Assembly (NCBI RefSeq): GCF_000265405.1
Contig: NC_018010.1
Span: forward strand, 3,431,501-3,495,500
Reading direction: 5' to 3'
From: Belliella baltica DSM 15883
GTDB lineage: Bacteria > Bacteroidota > Bacteroidia > Cytophagales > Cyclobacteriaceae
DNA length: 64,000 nucleotides
In this document: positions 1-9,427 of the stretch, in pieces
Numbering within the stretch: position 1 is the stretch's first letter
How the letters are laid out: every line of letters begins with the position of its first letter
Notes under the pieces: model-generated
Databases searched by the model: none
Told to the model about the DNA's origin: nothing
The model's input: only the letters and a program-made list of their open reading frames with translations
Made by a program: the position numbers and the translations under genes

Positions 1-2
1 AC

Positions 3-1916
3 ATCGGTAACATCTATTATTTTCTTGGGCAATATGAAGAGTCTATCGAGAACTATAAAGCCGCTATGGATATCAGAATCCTGTTGGATGATAAGCGAGG
101 TATTGCAACAAGTCTAAATAACATTGCCAACATTTACAATCGAATTAGAGAATACACCACAGCCCTAGACTATTATAACCGCTCAATTTCATTTAAAGAA
201 GATGTCAATGACACAAAGGGTATTGCTTCTTCTCTAAAAAACATAGCAACAATTCAATATTTTCAATCTGACTATGTCCTTGCATTAGAATCCAATCTGA
301 AAGCGCTGAAATTATCTGAAGCGCTAAATGACTCTATGGGGATTTCATTTGTGTACAACAATATGGGATTGATCTATAATAAGCTTGAAAAATATAAAGA
401 TGCATTGAATTTTTTCGAGAAGTCTATGCAACTTAAAGAGTTGCTTAATGACGAAAGAGGAATATCTATTACCCTTCATAATATCGCTAATATCAATGAA
501 ATTAATGGGGACTTTGATTTGGCAATTGCTAACCTCAATAAGTCATTATCAATTTCTGAAAAAAATTCTGATAAGGAAGGAATTTCTTCTACCTTAAACA
601 GTTTGGGACAAGTTTACAGGAGGCAAGGGGATTTAGATAAAGCATTGAAAAATTTTTATGCTTCTATAGAAATTGACCTCGAAATAGATGACAAGAGGGG
701 ATTTCTTCTCAATAAATCAAATCTTGCAGAAATATTTTTTGATATCAAAGATTTCAAGCAGGCCAAGATTACCGCTCTGGAAAGTATTCTTCTCGCCAAA
801 GAACTTGGGGCAAAAGAAGAGATTAGAAATGGACATCTTTTGCTTAGCAAAATTTTAGAAAAAGAAAATAAATTTCAGGAAGCCTTACAAAACTATCAAA
901 TCTATACAGCTTATGCGGATAGTTTGAATAATCAAGAATTAGAAAGTAAAACTGCCCGACTCGAAGCAGAATATGAGTATGATAAACAAATCGCGCTTTT
1001 GAAAGCTGAGCAAAAAACACTTGATTTGGAAAAAGAGAAAGAACTTCAAGCGCAAAAATTCCAAAGAAATATTTTAATTATCTACACCCTTTTCATTCTT
1101 TTCGTTGCTTTTATTCTTTATAGAAGCTATCAAAAACAAAGAAGAGATAAAGAAAAGTCAGAAAGAAGATCGTTGGAATTAGAAGAAGCAAATCAAGTCA
1201 AAGCAAAAATATTCAGTATCATCGGTCATGATCTTCGAGGGCCGATCAACAGTCTTCATCAGTTACTTGAACTTTATCAAAATGACTATATGGATGAAAA
1301 GGAGTTTAGAGAAGTTCTTCCTCAACTCTATAAAAACGTTGGTGGAATAATGCTTGTCTTAGACAATCTACTTAAATGGTCTCTTGTAGAAATGAAAATG
1401 ATTCAAAGCAATCCTAAAGAGTTTGAGCTTTCCAAAAGCATACGAACCCTACATGATTTTTTCTCTTCACTTATTGATATGAAGGAAATTGATTTTATTT
1501 CCAATATAGAAAAAGAGGTCTATGTTTTCGCTGATGCGGATCAAATTCAAGTAATTCTTAGAAATCTGATCGGCAACGCAATTAAGTATTCTAAGAAAGG
1601 TGGGAAAATTACTTTAACTTCTCAAGTTGATAAAACACATACTACCATCAACATCAAAGATGAAGGTGTGGGAATGCCAAAAGCCATCGTAAACACCCTT
1701 TTTAAGGACATCTTGGTTGAAAGTAAAACGGGTACAACTGGAGAAAAAGGAACTGGCTTAGGTTTGAGTTTGAGTAAATATTATGCAGAAATGAATGGAG
1801 GAGAAATTTGGGTTGAAAGCGAGGAAGGCAAAGGAAGTACTTTTTCTTTTTCTATCCCCAGTGGCTCCCTTTCTAAATCAATCTCTCAACAAAACAGTTC
1901 AACTTTGAAAGTCTAA
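3..1916 (+). CDS. TPR-containing sensor histidine kinase (5' end outside window)
   Basis: A sensor kinase whose start lies before the window: the frame is open from base 3 and already reads as TPR sequence before the first visible ATG at 66. Numbering from that ATG, residues 1-300 are tetratricopeptide repeats, followed by a short coiled coil and one membrane helix (about 337-355, NILIIYTLFILFVAFIL). Next come a HisKA domain with H-box GHDLRGPIN (phospho-acceptor His388) and a HATPase domain with N-box (RNLIGNAIKYS), DEGVGMP and GTGLGLSL. In Bacteroidota such kinases usually signal to LuxR- or LytTR-type regulators; none is in view. No extracellular sensor domain is visible in this part, so the TPRs are the probable input. 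Confidence 0.9.
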   Translation: MGNIYYFLGQYEESIENYKAAMDIRILLDDKRGIATSLNNIANIYNRIREYTTALDYYNRSISFKEDVNDTKGIASSLKNIATIQYFQSDYVLALESNLKALKLSEALNDSMGISFVYNNMGLIYNKLEKYKDALNFFEKSMQLKELLNDERGISITLHNIANINEINGDFDLAIANLNKSLSISEKNSDKEGISSTLNSLGQVYRRQGDLDKALKNFYASIEIDLEIDDKRGFLLNKSNLAEIFFDIKDFKQAKITALESILLAKELGAKEEIRNGHLLLSKILEKENKFQEALQNYQIYTAYADSLNNQELESKTARLEAEYEYDKQIALLKAEQKTLDLEKEKELQAQKFQRNILIIYTLFILFVAFILYRSYQKQRRDKEKSERRSLELEEANQVKAKIFSIIGHDLRGPINSLHQLLELYQNDYMDEKEFREVLPQLYKNVGGIMLVLDNLLKWSLVEMKMIQSNPKEFELSKSIRTLHDFFSSLIDMKEIDFISNIEKEVYVFADADQIQVILRNLIGNAIKYSKKGGKITLTSQVDKTHTTINIKDEGVGMPKAIVNTLFKDILVESKTGTTGEKGTGLGLSLSKYYAEMNGGEIWVESEEGKGSTFSFSIPSGSLSKSISQQNSSTLKV

Positions 1917-1969
1917 ATTTTCAAACGCAAAAGGTTTTCTCGCTAGTAGAGATGAAATCTATATTTAAA

Positions 1970-2194
1970 CTATTTTTTATCAGTCTTGCTATGAATACCC
2001 TTCTTTGTGCAACATTCGGAACATGTTATAGCATCAGGATTCATACTTTTCGCCTTTCTAAGTGCTTCTTCTCCATTGTTAAATGGACCTAAATAATCTC
2101 TTTCTAAAGGGTCTGGAATATTGGTACAATCTCTTTCGTGAACTTGATAAAAACCGTCAGCATTTAGCACTGAACTCAGATAAAAGAATTTCAT
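1970..2194 (-). CDS. small conserved hypothetical protein with CSECC tail
   Basis: A 74-residue soluble protein of unknown function. It begins MKFFYLSS, has a VHERDC motif near residue 20, a YLGPF stretch in the middle and a C-terminal CSECC, followed by a Lys-rich end. The Cys23 plus CxxCC pattern suggests metal binding or a disulfide, and the layout resembles small uncharacterised Bacteroidota proteins with a His/Cys-rich core. There is no signal peptide or membrane helix. A long palindromic hairpin lies about 50 bp upstream of the start, so the gene seems to be transcribed alone. The function is not recognised. Confidence 0.6.
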   Translation of the reverse strand: MKFFYLSSVLNADGFYQVHERDCTNIPDPLERDYLGPFNNGEEALRKAKSMNPDAITCSECCTKKGIHSKTDKK

Positions 2195-2243
2195 AAGGTG
2201 ATTTTATAAATTGATTTTAAAAATATGTTTATCGTAGGTTAAA

Positions 2244-2270
2244 AAAAATACCTACAAGTAGGTATTTTTT
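2244..2270. terminator. palindromic hairpin with A/T flanks between two minus-strand genes
   Basis: TACCTAC and GTAGGTA arms meet over a two-base centre, flanked by six A and six T. On the minus strand it ends in a T-run just after the 2321-2731 gene, so it can act as an intrinsic terminator. The same TACC-ACAAGT-GGTA core recurs near 18085, always upstream of a gene, so a regulatory role is also possible. Confidence 0.55.
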
Positions 2271-2320
2271 AGGTGTTTAATGGTAAGAGAATGTTTAATA
2301 TTACTATAATCATATAAAAG

Positions 2321-2731
2321 TTAATTATCTTTTATTTCGGAAGCCCTCATCGGCATAGAATCAATTGCCTTAAGTATCAATTTCCAGTCAAGTCCTAACT
2401 CCTTTTTAAGTTTCACTCCTCCATCAAGTCCTATCAATACAAGACAATCTGTTTTTGAGCCCATTTTATACCTTTTCAAAATTGATTCTTGATAACTATC
2501 AGAAAATCTTATGGGTAAATTAGACACAATATCCTTTCCTTGAAAAATAAAATACGCTACTTTTCTTTCTTGTATTTCAGCCTTCAAACTATCTGAAAAA
2601 TCAAACCTACTTTTCTTATTTTGTGGAAAATAAAGAACCAAGCGATTTTTCCATTTTAGATGGTCTAGTCTTTCCACTGTATCCTGTATAGACATAAAAT
2701 TCAACAACAAACTAATAAAAAGAATATTCAT
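2321..2731 (-). CDS. DUF4174 domain protein
   Basis: A 136-residue protein matching the DUF4174 pattern: an early WKNRLVLYFP strand, a central beta-rich region and the C-terminal LIGLDGGVKLKKELGLDW...IDSMPMRASEI block typical of the family. A hydrophobic N-terminus (MNILFISLLLNFMS) is probably a short signal peptide. The fold is usually described as thioredoxin-like without the CxxC pair, and no cysteine pair is present here. The biochemical role is unknown. It stands between the metallophosphoesterase gene and a terminator-like hairpin, both on the same strand. Confidence 0.75.
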   Translation of the reverse strand: MNILFISLLLNFMSIQDTVERLDHLKWKNRLVLYFPQNKKSRFDFSDSLKAEIQERKVAYFIFQGKDIVSNLPIRFSDSYQESILKRYKMGSKTDCLVLIGLDGGVKLKKELGLDWKLILKAIDSMPMRASEIKDN

Positions 2732-2767
2732 AGCGATCCATTAAAATCCTGAATTAAAGCAATATAA

Positions 2768-4018
2768 TTACTTTTTCCTTAATTCTATCACAGTAATCTC
2801 AGGCCAAATTCCAACCCTTCCAGAAAAAGCATGGTATCCAAATCCCTTATTCACATAAAGAAATCTACCTGCTTCCTCTACCAGTCCTGCCCAATTTGGG
2901 TAGCGATATTGGACAGGGCTCCATTTGAAAAGTGGTGTATCAATACCAAACTGCATTCCATGCGTATGCCCTGAAAGAGTGAGATGAATTTTGTTTGGAT
3001 TGTTTTTTACTTCCTTATCCCAATGTGAGGGATCATGGGAAAGTAATATTTTGAAATCATCTGAGGTCGTTCCTTTTAAGGCCTTGCTTAAATCTCCTTT
3101 AGACTGAAAACCCACGCCCCAGTTTTCTACACCTATTAGCGTAATTTCCTGACCATCTTTTTTTATTTTTACATGTTCATCGAGCAGCAATCGATAACCT
3201 AGTTTTCTGTGCTGATCCTTAAACTTTTTGAAGTTAGCTTCTTTTTCCGCTGCTGAATTCCAGCTTACATAATCCCCATAATCATGGTTCCCAATGATAG
3301 AAAATTGACCATAAGGAGCCTTTATTTTATTGAAAATATCAATCATTGGTTCTATTTCTTCTGCATGATGATTAACCAAATCCCCTGTGAAAACGAATAA
3401 ATCTGAATTTTGGGAAATGGCAAGATCAACGCCTTTTTGAACTGCTTCAAAATTGGTGAAACTTCCAGAGTGAATATCCGAAATCTGTGTAATTGTAAAC
3501 CCATCAAAGGACTCTGGCAAATCCTTAAAATAAATAATCTCCTTTTGAACCTTGAAATTATATTTTCCTTTGGTGACACCATAGACAAAGCTGGTAAAGG
3601 GAATAAGAGACACAGTTAAAGCCAAAATACTCAACCACTTTGCTCTAGAGGGAAATGAAGTCGATTCTTTACCATTGAAAATAAAAGAAAAACCTGCTTG
3701 TGCATTTCGAACCAAATCTTCCCCAAACAAAAACACAACACAAACTAATTGGGTTACCAAGACAGTAAGAAACACATTCAGTACTTGTTGATTTTCAGTG
3801 CTGATTTCTCGTTCTTGAAATATCCTATAAAACGTAAACACCACCCACAAGGTAATTCCTACAAACACCAACCAATAAGTCCCAAAAGCATAAGCTTTGA
3901 TTTTTTCAGATTCAACATCTGTCATTAAAGTCTTCAATGCTTGAAAAACATACCAATTCAGAAAAGTTGAAAATAAAAATATGACAAGTAAGAAAATTAT
4001 TCCTCCAATTTGATTCAT
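2768..4018 (-). CDS. membrane-anchored metallophosphoesterase
   Basis: A 416-residue calcineurin-like phosphoesterase. The first 150 residues hold about five membrane helices. The catalytic domain follows with the metal-binding blocks SDIHSG, FTGDLVNHH, IGNHDYGDY, LSHDPSHW and LSGHTHGMQFG in order, all with intact Asp/Asn/His ligands. This architecture matches YkuE/YaeI-like membrane phosphoesterases, some of which act on lipid-linked pyrophosphates such as UDP-diacylglucosamine; the substrate here cannot be read from sequence. It has its own spacer on both sides and is probably monocistronic. Confidence 0.88.
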   Translation of the reverse strand: MNQIGGIIFLLVIFLFSTFLNWYVFQALKTLMTDVESEKIKAYAFGTYWLVFVGITLWVVFTFYRIFQEREISTENQQVLNVFLTVLVTQLVCVVFLFGEDLVRNAQAGFSFIFNGKESTSFPSRAKWLSILALTVSLIPFTSFVYGVTKGKYNFKVQKEIIYFKDLPESFDGFTITQISDIHSGSFTNFEAVQKGVDLAISQNSDLFVFTGDLVNHHAEEIEPMIDIFNKIKAPYGQFSIIGNHDYGDYVSWNSAAEKEANFKKFKDQHRKLGYRLLLDEHVKIKKDGQEITLIGVENWGVGFQSKGDLSKALKGTTSDDFKILLSHDPSHWDKEVKNNPNKIHLTLSGHTHGMQFGIDTPLFKWSPVQYRYPNWAGLVEEAGRFLYVNKGFGYHAFSGRVGIWPEITVIELRKK

Positions 4019-4097
4019 ATAAGCATACCATTTACTTTTGATTATACATGATTCAATAAGGAATGGTTCGAATTCTTTTGACTTTTAATCAAATAAA

Positions 4098-4124
4098 AAA
4101 CTCCCAAAATTAAATTGGGAGTTT
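4098..4124. terminator. intrinsic terminator after the S41 peptidase gene
   Basis: Arms AAACTCCCAA and TTGGGAGTTT form a stem, and on the minus strand the stem is followed by a T-run. It sits 29 bp past the stop of the S41 peptidase gene. Confidence 0.75.
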
Positions 4125-4152
4125 CAACAATAGGATGATTCAAATCAATCAG

Positions 4153-5493
4153 TTAGTAAACTGGAAACTCTTGTTCCAAACCTTTGAAATCATCAATCAT
4201 ATTCCATTTAGGTTTAAAATAATCACTTAAAATTCTTCCACCCATATTGCCAGTTCTGATAAATTCTAAAGCAGCTTGAAACCTTACCTCCTCTAAACTT
4301 CCCCAATTTTGAGAAGGACTATCAGGAGCCAATATATCTGCTGGAAAACCATCGAAATAATCAGCATTGCCTTCTGCATTGTCAATTGCAAATGTAATAG
4401 GAACCACTTCTACATTATTATCTCTTAATGTTCTGCTATCAAATCCCAATGGAAATGAACCTACAGGCTTCCCAAAAGTATTGTCTCCAACCAAAACCAC
4501 TTCCATGTAAGGCGTAAGGCTATTGATCAATAATTCTGACGCAGAGGCAGAGCCTCTAGAAGTAATAAAAATAACTTTACTCAAGTTCAAATCACCAGTC
4601 TTCTTAAAGTTGACTGTTCTGTTATTATTGGATCTATCAGCATTGTGTCTATTTGTGTACATTACACTGCTTGCAGCATTGCTTGGAACTAGATAATTCA
4701 ATACTTGTTCGGTCACTTCAACGGATCCACCTCCATTATATCTAAGATCAATAATCATTTCATTTATTCCTTCTCCAATGAAATAATTGAAGGAATCTTC
4801 GACTTCTTGACTTCGCGTTGGATTTGAAAGACCTGGAGTTTGACGAAAACTTTGATAAACCCAATAGCCAATTTTCTTTCCTTCTTGCTCTATCACATCT
4901 TTATATAAGACTGAATTGGTTTGGAATGCAGCTTTTTGAATGGTCGTTGTTCTTTCTGTTCCATCTGGCAACTTCATCTTAAATGTATTGCTGACACCAA
5001 CTTCATTTGGACCCAATTGAAAATTAAATCCTCCTGAGCTAGTTTTATAATCAGCTATAGGCCTCCCATTGATTTCAATCACTTGCCATCCTCTTTGCCA
5101 ACCATCTTGACCAGCTGGAGAAAGATCATAAACAAAAGAAACAAACATATTTTCTTGAGCATCTAGTGAAAATCCAAACCCATGAACACCTGAAGCTTGA
5201 CCCGTAAAGGCTGCATTAAAAGCCTCCCTAGTAGTCAAATATGAAAAACGATCTAAAGGCTTGAAGATGATATCATCTAACAACTCTTCATTTGTATTGT
5301 ATGCAGTCACGTCAATATTTGAAGGTAACTCTGTATTCCAAAAATACCAGTTGCGCATTGAGGTAACAATGGCCTCCTTTACTGCATCTTCCACCTTGGT
5401 AGGATCAGGATTTTCTTCTTCTGGATTACAAGAAATTATTGCTATAAAAGCAAAAACAAGGACGAAGAAGCGACTTAATAAATTGATATTCAT
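4153..5493 (-). CDS. S41 family peptidase, lipoprotein
   Basis: A 446-residue C-terminal-processing-type protease. The N-terminus is a lipoprotein signal with lipobox IISC (Cys at about 22), so it is expected in the periplasm or outer membrane. A PDZ-like segment covers roughly residues 100-190 (GFGFSLDAQ..., VIEINGRPI). The S41 core follows, with the block DLRYNGGGSVEV and the nucleophile region SRGSASASELLINSL, in which the second serine is the expected catalytic residue. Small secreted S41 lipoproteins of this kind are common in Bacteroidota; their targets are mostly unknown. Confidence 0.88.
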   Translation of the reverse strand: MNINLLSRFFVLVFAFIAIISCNPEEENPDPTKVEDAVKEAIVTSMRNWYFWNTELPSNIDVTAYNTNEELLDDIIFKPLDRFSYLTTREAFNAAFTGQASGVHGFGFSLDAQENMFVSFVYDLSPAGQDGWQRGWQVIEINGRPIADYKTSSGGFNFQLGPNEVGVSNTFKMKLPDGTERTTTIQKAAFQTNSVLYKDVIEQEGKKIGYWVYQSFRQTPGLSNPTRSQEVEDSFNYFIGEGINEMIIDLRYNGGGSVEVTEQVLNYLVPSNAASSVMYTNRHNADRSNNNRTVNFKKTGDLNLSKVIFITSRGSASASELLINSLTPYMEVVLVGDNTFGKPVGSFPLGFDSRTLRDNNVEVVPITFAIDNAEGNADYFDGFPADILAPDSPSQNWGSLEEVRFQAALEFIRTGNMGGRILSDYFKPKWNMIDDFKGLEQEFPVY

Positions 5494-5550
5494 ATTAAAC
5501 TTATAAAGATAATTTTCTCTGTAATAAACGATGTAAATACTTGAATTGGT

Positions 5551-5940
5551 TCAGATTACAAAATCATACACTTTAACTTTATTCCATTTCATGGAATTCT
5601 TCTCAATAAATTCTAAATGTAAGGGATCTACCTGATACTTATTTTGGTCATTTAAGGAATCAAAAAACAAAGTGCATGCCACCTGATAACTAGCATCCAC
5701 AACTTCTCTTTCTTCAGTAGCCGCCGGTTCACCTATATAAAATTGATCCACTGTAGGGCAAAGTCCCAATTTGGAAGCTTCTTTTTTGAATGCTGATACA
5801 TCCACACCATCATTCAACCAAAAAAACACCTGATGAATCATCTTTCCACTTGAACTTTGACGAGCAAGTAACGACGTGGGCAAAGAGGACGTTACCCCTG
5901 CAATTGCAACTTTTTTGATAAAATTTCTTCTTGATTTCAT
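5551..5940 (-). CDS. Dabb (stress-responsive A/B barrel) protein with Tat signal
   Basis: A 129-residue protein. The N-terminus MKSRRNFIKKVAIAG is a twin-arginine signal peptide, so the folded protein should be exported. The rest (MIHQVFFWLNDG... to LHLEFIEKN...VKVYDFVI) is a dimeric ferredoxin-like alpha/beta barrel domain of the Dabb family, normally about 100 residues. Family members bind small ligands or act in polyketide-type chemistry; the function in Bacteroidota is unassigned. It stands alone between the S41 gene and a divergent glycosyltransferase. Confidence 0.8.
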   Translation of the reverse strand: MKSRRNFIKKVAIAGVTSSLPTSLLARQSSSGKMIHQVFFWLNDGVDVSAFKKEASKLGLCPTVDQFYIGEPAATEEREVVDASYQVACTLFFDSLNDQNKYQVDPLHLEFIEKNSMKWNKVKVYDFVI

Positions 5941-6110
5941 AAGTGATTATTTGAAGGATCTAAATATAAAAATTTAAATTGCTCGCTGAAATAATCATTA
6001 GATTAAAATAAAAGGATAATAGAAAGGAGTAAACGAGAAAAAATAAAACAGAAACTTTAAAGTTTTAATTGCCAAACATTAAAAAGGTTATTGAAAATAT
6101 TTTTGATGAA

Positions 6111-7424
6111 ATGATAGAAGCATCCGAGAAAATAAAAAGAAAAGTATTAATCATTACCTATTACTGGCCTCCCTCAGCAGGTTCAGGGGTACAGCGCTGG
6201 CTAAAGTTTGCTAAGTACCTTCCTGAATTTGGTTGGGAACCTCTAATTTTCACTCCCGAAAATCCTGACTTTGATTTGAAAGACGAGAGTTTGCTAAAAG
6301 AGATTAACCACAATATGGAAGTTCTCAAATTCCCAATTTGGGAACCGTATGCGCTTTTTCGTTCTTTGAAAAAAGAAAAAATAAAAGACACCTCAAAAGT
6401 TTTAGAAAAAAAGAAGAAGTCTCTGATTGACAAGATAGGGATTTGGGCAAGGGCTAATTTGCTTATTCCTGACCCAAGAGTATTTTGGGTAAAACCATCA
6501 GTGGGTTTTTTAGAGAAAATCATTGTGAATAATCAAGTTGAAGCTATCATCACGACAGGACCACCACATAGTTTGCACATGATAGGTAGGGCGCTCAAGC
6601 GTAAGACCAATATTTTTTGGTTAGCAGACTTTAGAGACCCTTGGTCTCAGTGGGAATTTCTCGATACGCTTCCTATGACAACCTTGGTCAGAAAAAAGCA
6701 TGAGCAACTAGAACAAACTGTTCTCCAAGAAGCAGATGTCATCACTACCATCAGCCCTACATTTCAGGAAGATTTATCAAAAATTGCGGGGAAAGACATT
6801 TCACTTTTAACCAATGGTTTTGATCCAGATGACCTACCTAATAACTGGAGTTCTCAAAACGATGGAAATGGTACAATCGAAATCGTATATACAGGCGTGA
6901 TTGATGCCATTAGAAACCCTATACCTTTTATTGAGGCTTTCAAATCAGTTTTCGAAGAAAAAGAAAAAAAAGCCAACTTACGTTTCGTAGGCAAAGTTTC
7001 TTCCTCAGTTGAAAACCTTGTAAGCAAAGATCAATGGCTAAAGAAACATGTACATTTTGAAGGATATGTGAGTCATCAAGAAGTTTTTGAATATTATAAG
7101 CGAGCAAATTTATTGCTCTTGATCCTAACAGACACCAAAAATGCTAAAGGAAATATCCCTGGCAAAATATTTGAATATATAGCAACAAGCAGGCCTGTTT
7201 TGGCTTTAGGTGATCCAAATGGGGACTCTGCTCAAATTTTGAAATCTTCTACTAGAAATGCGGTGTTCAAACATAATGACCAAGAAGGCATTGAATCATT
7301 TTTATCTAACTTCAAGCCTGGGCTAAGTTCAAATGATACAGCAGATTCGGAAATTTATTCCAGAAAAAATTTAACCAAAAAATTAGCCAAACTTCTAGAT
7401 GCCAGCAAAGATTCCCTTTCTTGA
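6111..7424 (+). CDS. GT-B fold glycosyltransferase (family 4-like)
   Basis: About 437 residues from ATG 6111; the frame is open further upstream to a TTG at 6069, but the family domain starts only at KRKVLIITYYWPPSAGSG. This N-terminal block with the GSGVQRW loop, a central TGPPHSLH segment and the C-terminal nucleotide-sugar site (GKIFEYIATSRPVLALGDP) indicate a retaining GT4-type enzyme working at the cytoplasmic membrane on a surface polysaccharide or glycolipid. Its 3' end overlaps the next gene by 26 bp, implying translation coupling with the DegT aminotransferase. Acceptor and sugar are not predictable. Confidence 0.85.
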   Translation: MIEASEKIKRKVLIITYYWPPSAGSGVQRWLKFAKYLPEFGWEPLIFTPENPDFDLKDESLLKEINHNMEVLKFPIWEPYALFRSLKKEKIKDTSKVLEKKKKSLIDKIGIWARANLLIPDPRVFWVKPSVGFLEKIIVNNQVEAIITTGPPHSLHMIGRALKRKTNIFWLADFRDPWSQWEFLDTLPMTTLVRKKHEQLEQTVLQEADVITTISPTFQEDLSKIAGKDISLLTNGFDPDDLPNNWSSQNDGNGTIEIVYTGVIDAIRNPIPFIEAFKSVFEEKEKKANLRFVGKVSSSVENLVSKDQWLKKHVHFEGYVSHQEVFEYYKRANLLLLILTDTKNAKGNIPGKIFEYIATSRPVLALGDPNGDSAQILKSSTRNAVFKHNDQEGIESFLSNFKPGLSSNDTADSEIYSRKNLTKKLAKLLDASKDSLS

Positions 7425-8496
7425 TCTCAGTCGATTTCCAAAAAAGCTTCAAACGGAATTAAAGAATAAATTTTCTGAATTATTGGAAAAGGGTATCTTC
7501 TCTGGCTCAGAGGAGGTGGAAATTTTAGAAGCTGAGCTCAAAAAGTACCTTGGTGCTCCATTTCTCTCTGTTTGTTCCAATGGAACAGATGCACTGGAAA
7601 TTGCATTGCGTGCTTTGAATATTGGTCAAGGGGATGATGTCATAGTGCCTGCGCTCTCCTGGGTTTCTACTGCTGAGGTAGTCTTACTCTGTGGAGCAAG
7701 ACCAGTTTTTATCGATACCAATTCCGAAGGTTTAATAGATTTATCACTTTTAGATCAGGTTTACACATCGAAAACCAAAGCGATTATCCCTGTTCATTTA
7801 TATGGTAATCTAGTTGACATGCCAACTTTAATTGATTGGGCAAAAATTAAGCAGGTAAAAGTTATAGAAGATGCTGCACAGGCTTTTGGGGCTTTTCAAG
7901 GCAATTGTAGTGCAGGCTTATTTGGTGACATTGGCTGTTTTAGTTTTTACCCCACCAAAAATTTTGGAGCATTAGGAGAAGCTGGGGCATTAACCTGTAA
8001 GGATGAGGAATTAGCTAGAAAACTTAAAGCCTTGATAAATCATGGTCAAATCAAAAGAGATCATCATATACTTGTTGGAAGAAATGCTCGAATAGATACA
8101 CTTCAAGCAGGCTTTTTAAATACAATCCTCCCCTATTTTGAGCCTTGGCAAAAACAAAGGAAATTTCTGGCTCATGTTTATCTAGAAGAATTGAAACATT
8201 TAGAATGGTTAAAATTGCCAAGAGACATAGAAAAGTCAACTCACAACGCCCACCTTTTTACCGTACAATGTAGAGAGAGAGACCAATTAAAAAGCTATTT
8301 GGAAGAAAAAGGAGTCGGAACAAGCATTCATTATCCAAGAATAATTCCAAAGATGAAACCTTATCTATTTGATCAAAATTTTACTGCAAGTGAGCAACTT
8401 GTCTCCCATGTACTTTCTTTACCTCTAAATCCTTTTTTGAGCCAACAGGAAGTTCTTCACATTTGTAAGTTGATCAAAAACTTTAAGTTAAAGTGA
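7399..8496 (+). CDS. DegT/DnrJ/EryC1/StrS family aminotransferase
   Basis: A 365-residue PLP-dependent sugar aminotransferase. Recognisable blocks are CSNGTDALEIAL (PLP phosphate site), VIEDAAQAFGA (ring-stacking Asp) and the internal aldimine motif FSFYPTKNFGALGEAG with Lys187. These enzymes transaminate nucleotide-linked keto-sugars to make amino sugars for surface glycans. The start at 7399 lies inside the preceding glycosyltransferase gene, so the pair forms a small glycan-synthesis operon. It ends one base before the convergent cas6 gene, leaving no room for a terminator. Confidence 0.9.
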   Translation: MPAKIPFLDLSRFPKKLQTELKNKFSELLEKGIFSGSEEVEILEAELKKYLGAPFLSVCSNGTDALEIALRALNIGQGDDVIVPALSWVSTAEVVLLCGARPVFIDTNSEGLIDLSLLDQVYTSKTKAIIPVHLYGNLVDMPTLIDWAKIKQVKVIEDAAQAFGAFQGNCSAGLFGDIGCFSFYPTKNFGALGEAGALTCKDEELARKLKALINHGQIKRDHHILVGRNARIDTLQAGFLNTILPYFEPWQKQRKFLAHVYLEELKHLEWLKLPRDIEKSTHNAHLFTVQCRERDQLKSYLEEKGVGTSIHYPRIIPKMKPYLFDQNFTASEQLVSHVLSLPLNPFLSQQEVLHICKLIKNFKLK

Positions 8497-8497
8497 A

Positions 8498-9277
8498 TTA
8501 CTTTACATTGACACATCCAAACCCTAAAGAATTTTGAGCTCCGAAACCAGCATAATAACCAAACTCTTGAAGCAATGGAGAAGCTTTTAATTTGAAATCA
8601 TATTTAAATCCTTTCAAATGAACCAGTTCATATTGATACATATTTAATACAATCTCCTCTTCTTCAGCTTGAGAAATCGGCTGAAATTCTATTTCAGGAC
8701 AATATTTCTCCAATTCAGTGATAGATTTTAATTCGGGAATAACTGATACAAAACGTTTTAATAAATCATTTTTAAAAAGCTCGGAATACCGATCATGTGA
8801 AGGAGAGATAAATTCAAACCCTCCAGACTGGGATTGATCATATAAAAAGACAGGTGTTACAGCACTATACACCATCTCACTTTTAAAAACAGGTGGTGGA
8901 ATTACCTCTAGATCAACTATTTTATAATCTACAAAACTTTCTCCTGAATTAAACCTGATACTTTTTCCGTAAATCAACTGATATAAATAATCTATAGCAT
9001 CATCTTCTAGCAAGATTCTGATATCAAGTGTACCTTCTTCTCCTAGATGCACCAAAGAACCCTTTTCTTCAATAATTTTTATTTGATCAAGGTCCAAATG
9101 TGAAAAAGTAAAAGGGATGTACCTAACAAACTCCTCCTTATCATTCAAAAACAGATGAAGTTTTGAAAAATCTGCCTTTTCCAAAATCCCTTCTAGTGCA
9201 GCAGAGAGTTGATATTGATAGTTCAGCGCAAATTGACACGCTTCACTTTCTCTTTTGAGTTTGATTAAAAATTGCAT
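8498..9277 (-). CDS. cas6: Cas6-family CRISPR endoribonuclease, orphan
   Basis: 259 residues with the hallmarks of Cas6: the N-terminal NYQYQLSAALEGIL helix (residues 19-32), a following LHLF with His41 at the usual general-base position, the FTFSHLD strand (56-62), PPPVF in the middle, and a glycine-rich C-terminal loop GYYAGFGAQNSLGFGCVNVK (240-259). Cas6 cuts pre-crRNA in type I and III systems; type II systems normally use RNase III. Here the gene is divergent from a Cas9-type array 150 bp away, and no type I/III effector gene is in the window. A TATATTAG -7 box (minus strand, 9282-9289) precedes the ATG. It looks intact. Whether it processes this array or serves a distant one is open. 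Confidence 0.85.
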   Translation of the reverse strand: MQFLIKLKRESEACQFALNYQYQLSAALEGILEKADFSKLHLFLNDKEEFVRYIPFTFSHLDLDQIKIIEEKGSLVHLGEEGTLDIRILLEDDAIDYLYQLIYGKSIRFNSGESFVDYKIVDLEVIPPPVFKSEMVYSAVTPVFLYDQSQSGGFEFISPSHDRYSELFKNDLLKRFVSVIPELKSITELEKYCPEIEFQPISQAEEEEIVLNMYQYELVHLKGFKYDFKLKASPLLQEFGYYAGFGAQNSLGFGCVNVK

Positions 9278-9325
9278 AGTTCTAATATAAAATATTATGC
9301 AATTTAGCCACTCAAGTCAGGAGAT

Positions 9326-9349
9326 AAAATACCCTGTTCTGGGTATTTT
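9326..9349. terminator. hairpin with T-run between cas6 and the array
   Basis: Arms AAAATACCC and GGGTATTTT with a six-base loop, followed on the plus strand by more T. No plus-strand gene ends here, so it may insulate the array from read-through out of the aminotransferase operon, or act as a regulatory palindrome upstream of cas6. It resembles the hairpins at 2244 and 18078. Confidence 0.45.
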
Positions 9350-9375
9350 TTATTTATTTATCATAATTAGAGACA

Positions 9376-9408
9376 AGACCTGTCAGGTTTCAAAAACCTG
9401 ACAGGTCT
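9376..9408. repeat. REP-like palindrome, family A
   Basis: Perfect 15 bp arms (AGACCTGTCAGGTTT and its complement) around a CAA loop. A second copy at 13033-13065 differs at one stem position in each arm, and the change is compensated (TCA/TGA to GCA/TGC), so the hairpin is preserved. Palindromes of this kind are typical partners of REP-associated tyrosine transposases, one of which lies at 13071-13649. Confidence 0.8.
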
Positions 9409-9427
9409 AAATAAAATCAATAATTAT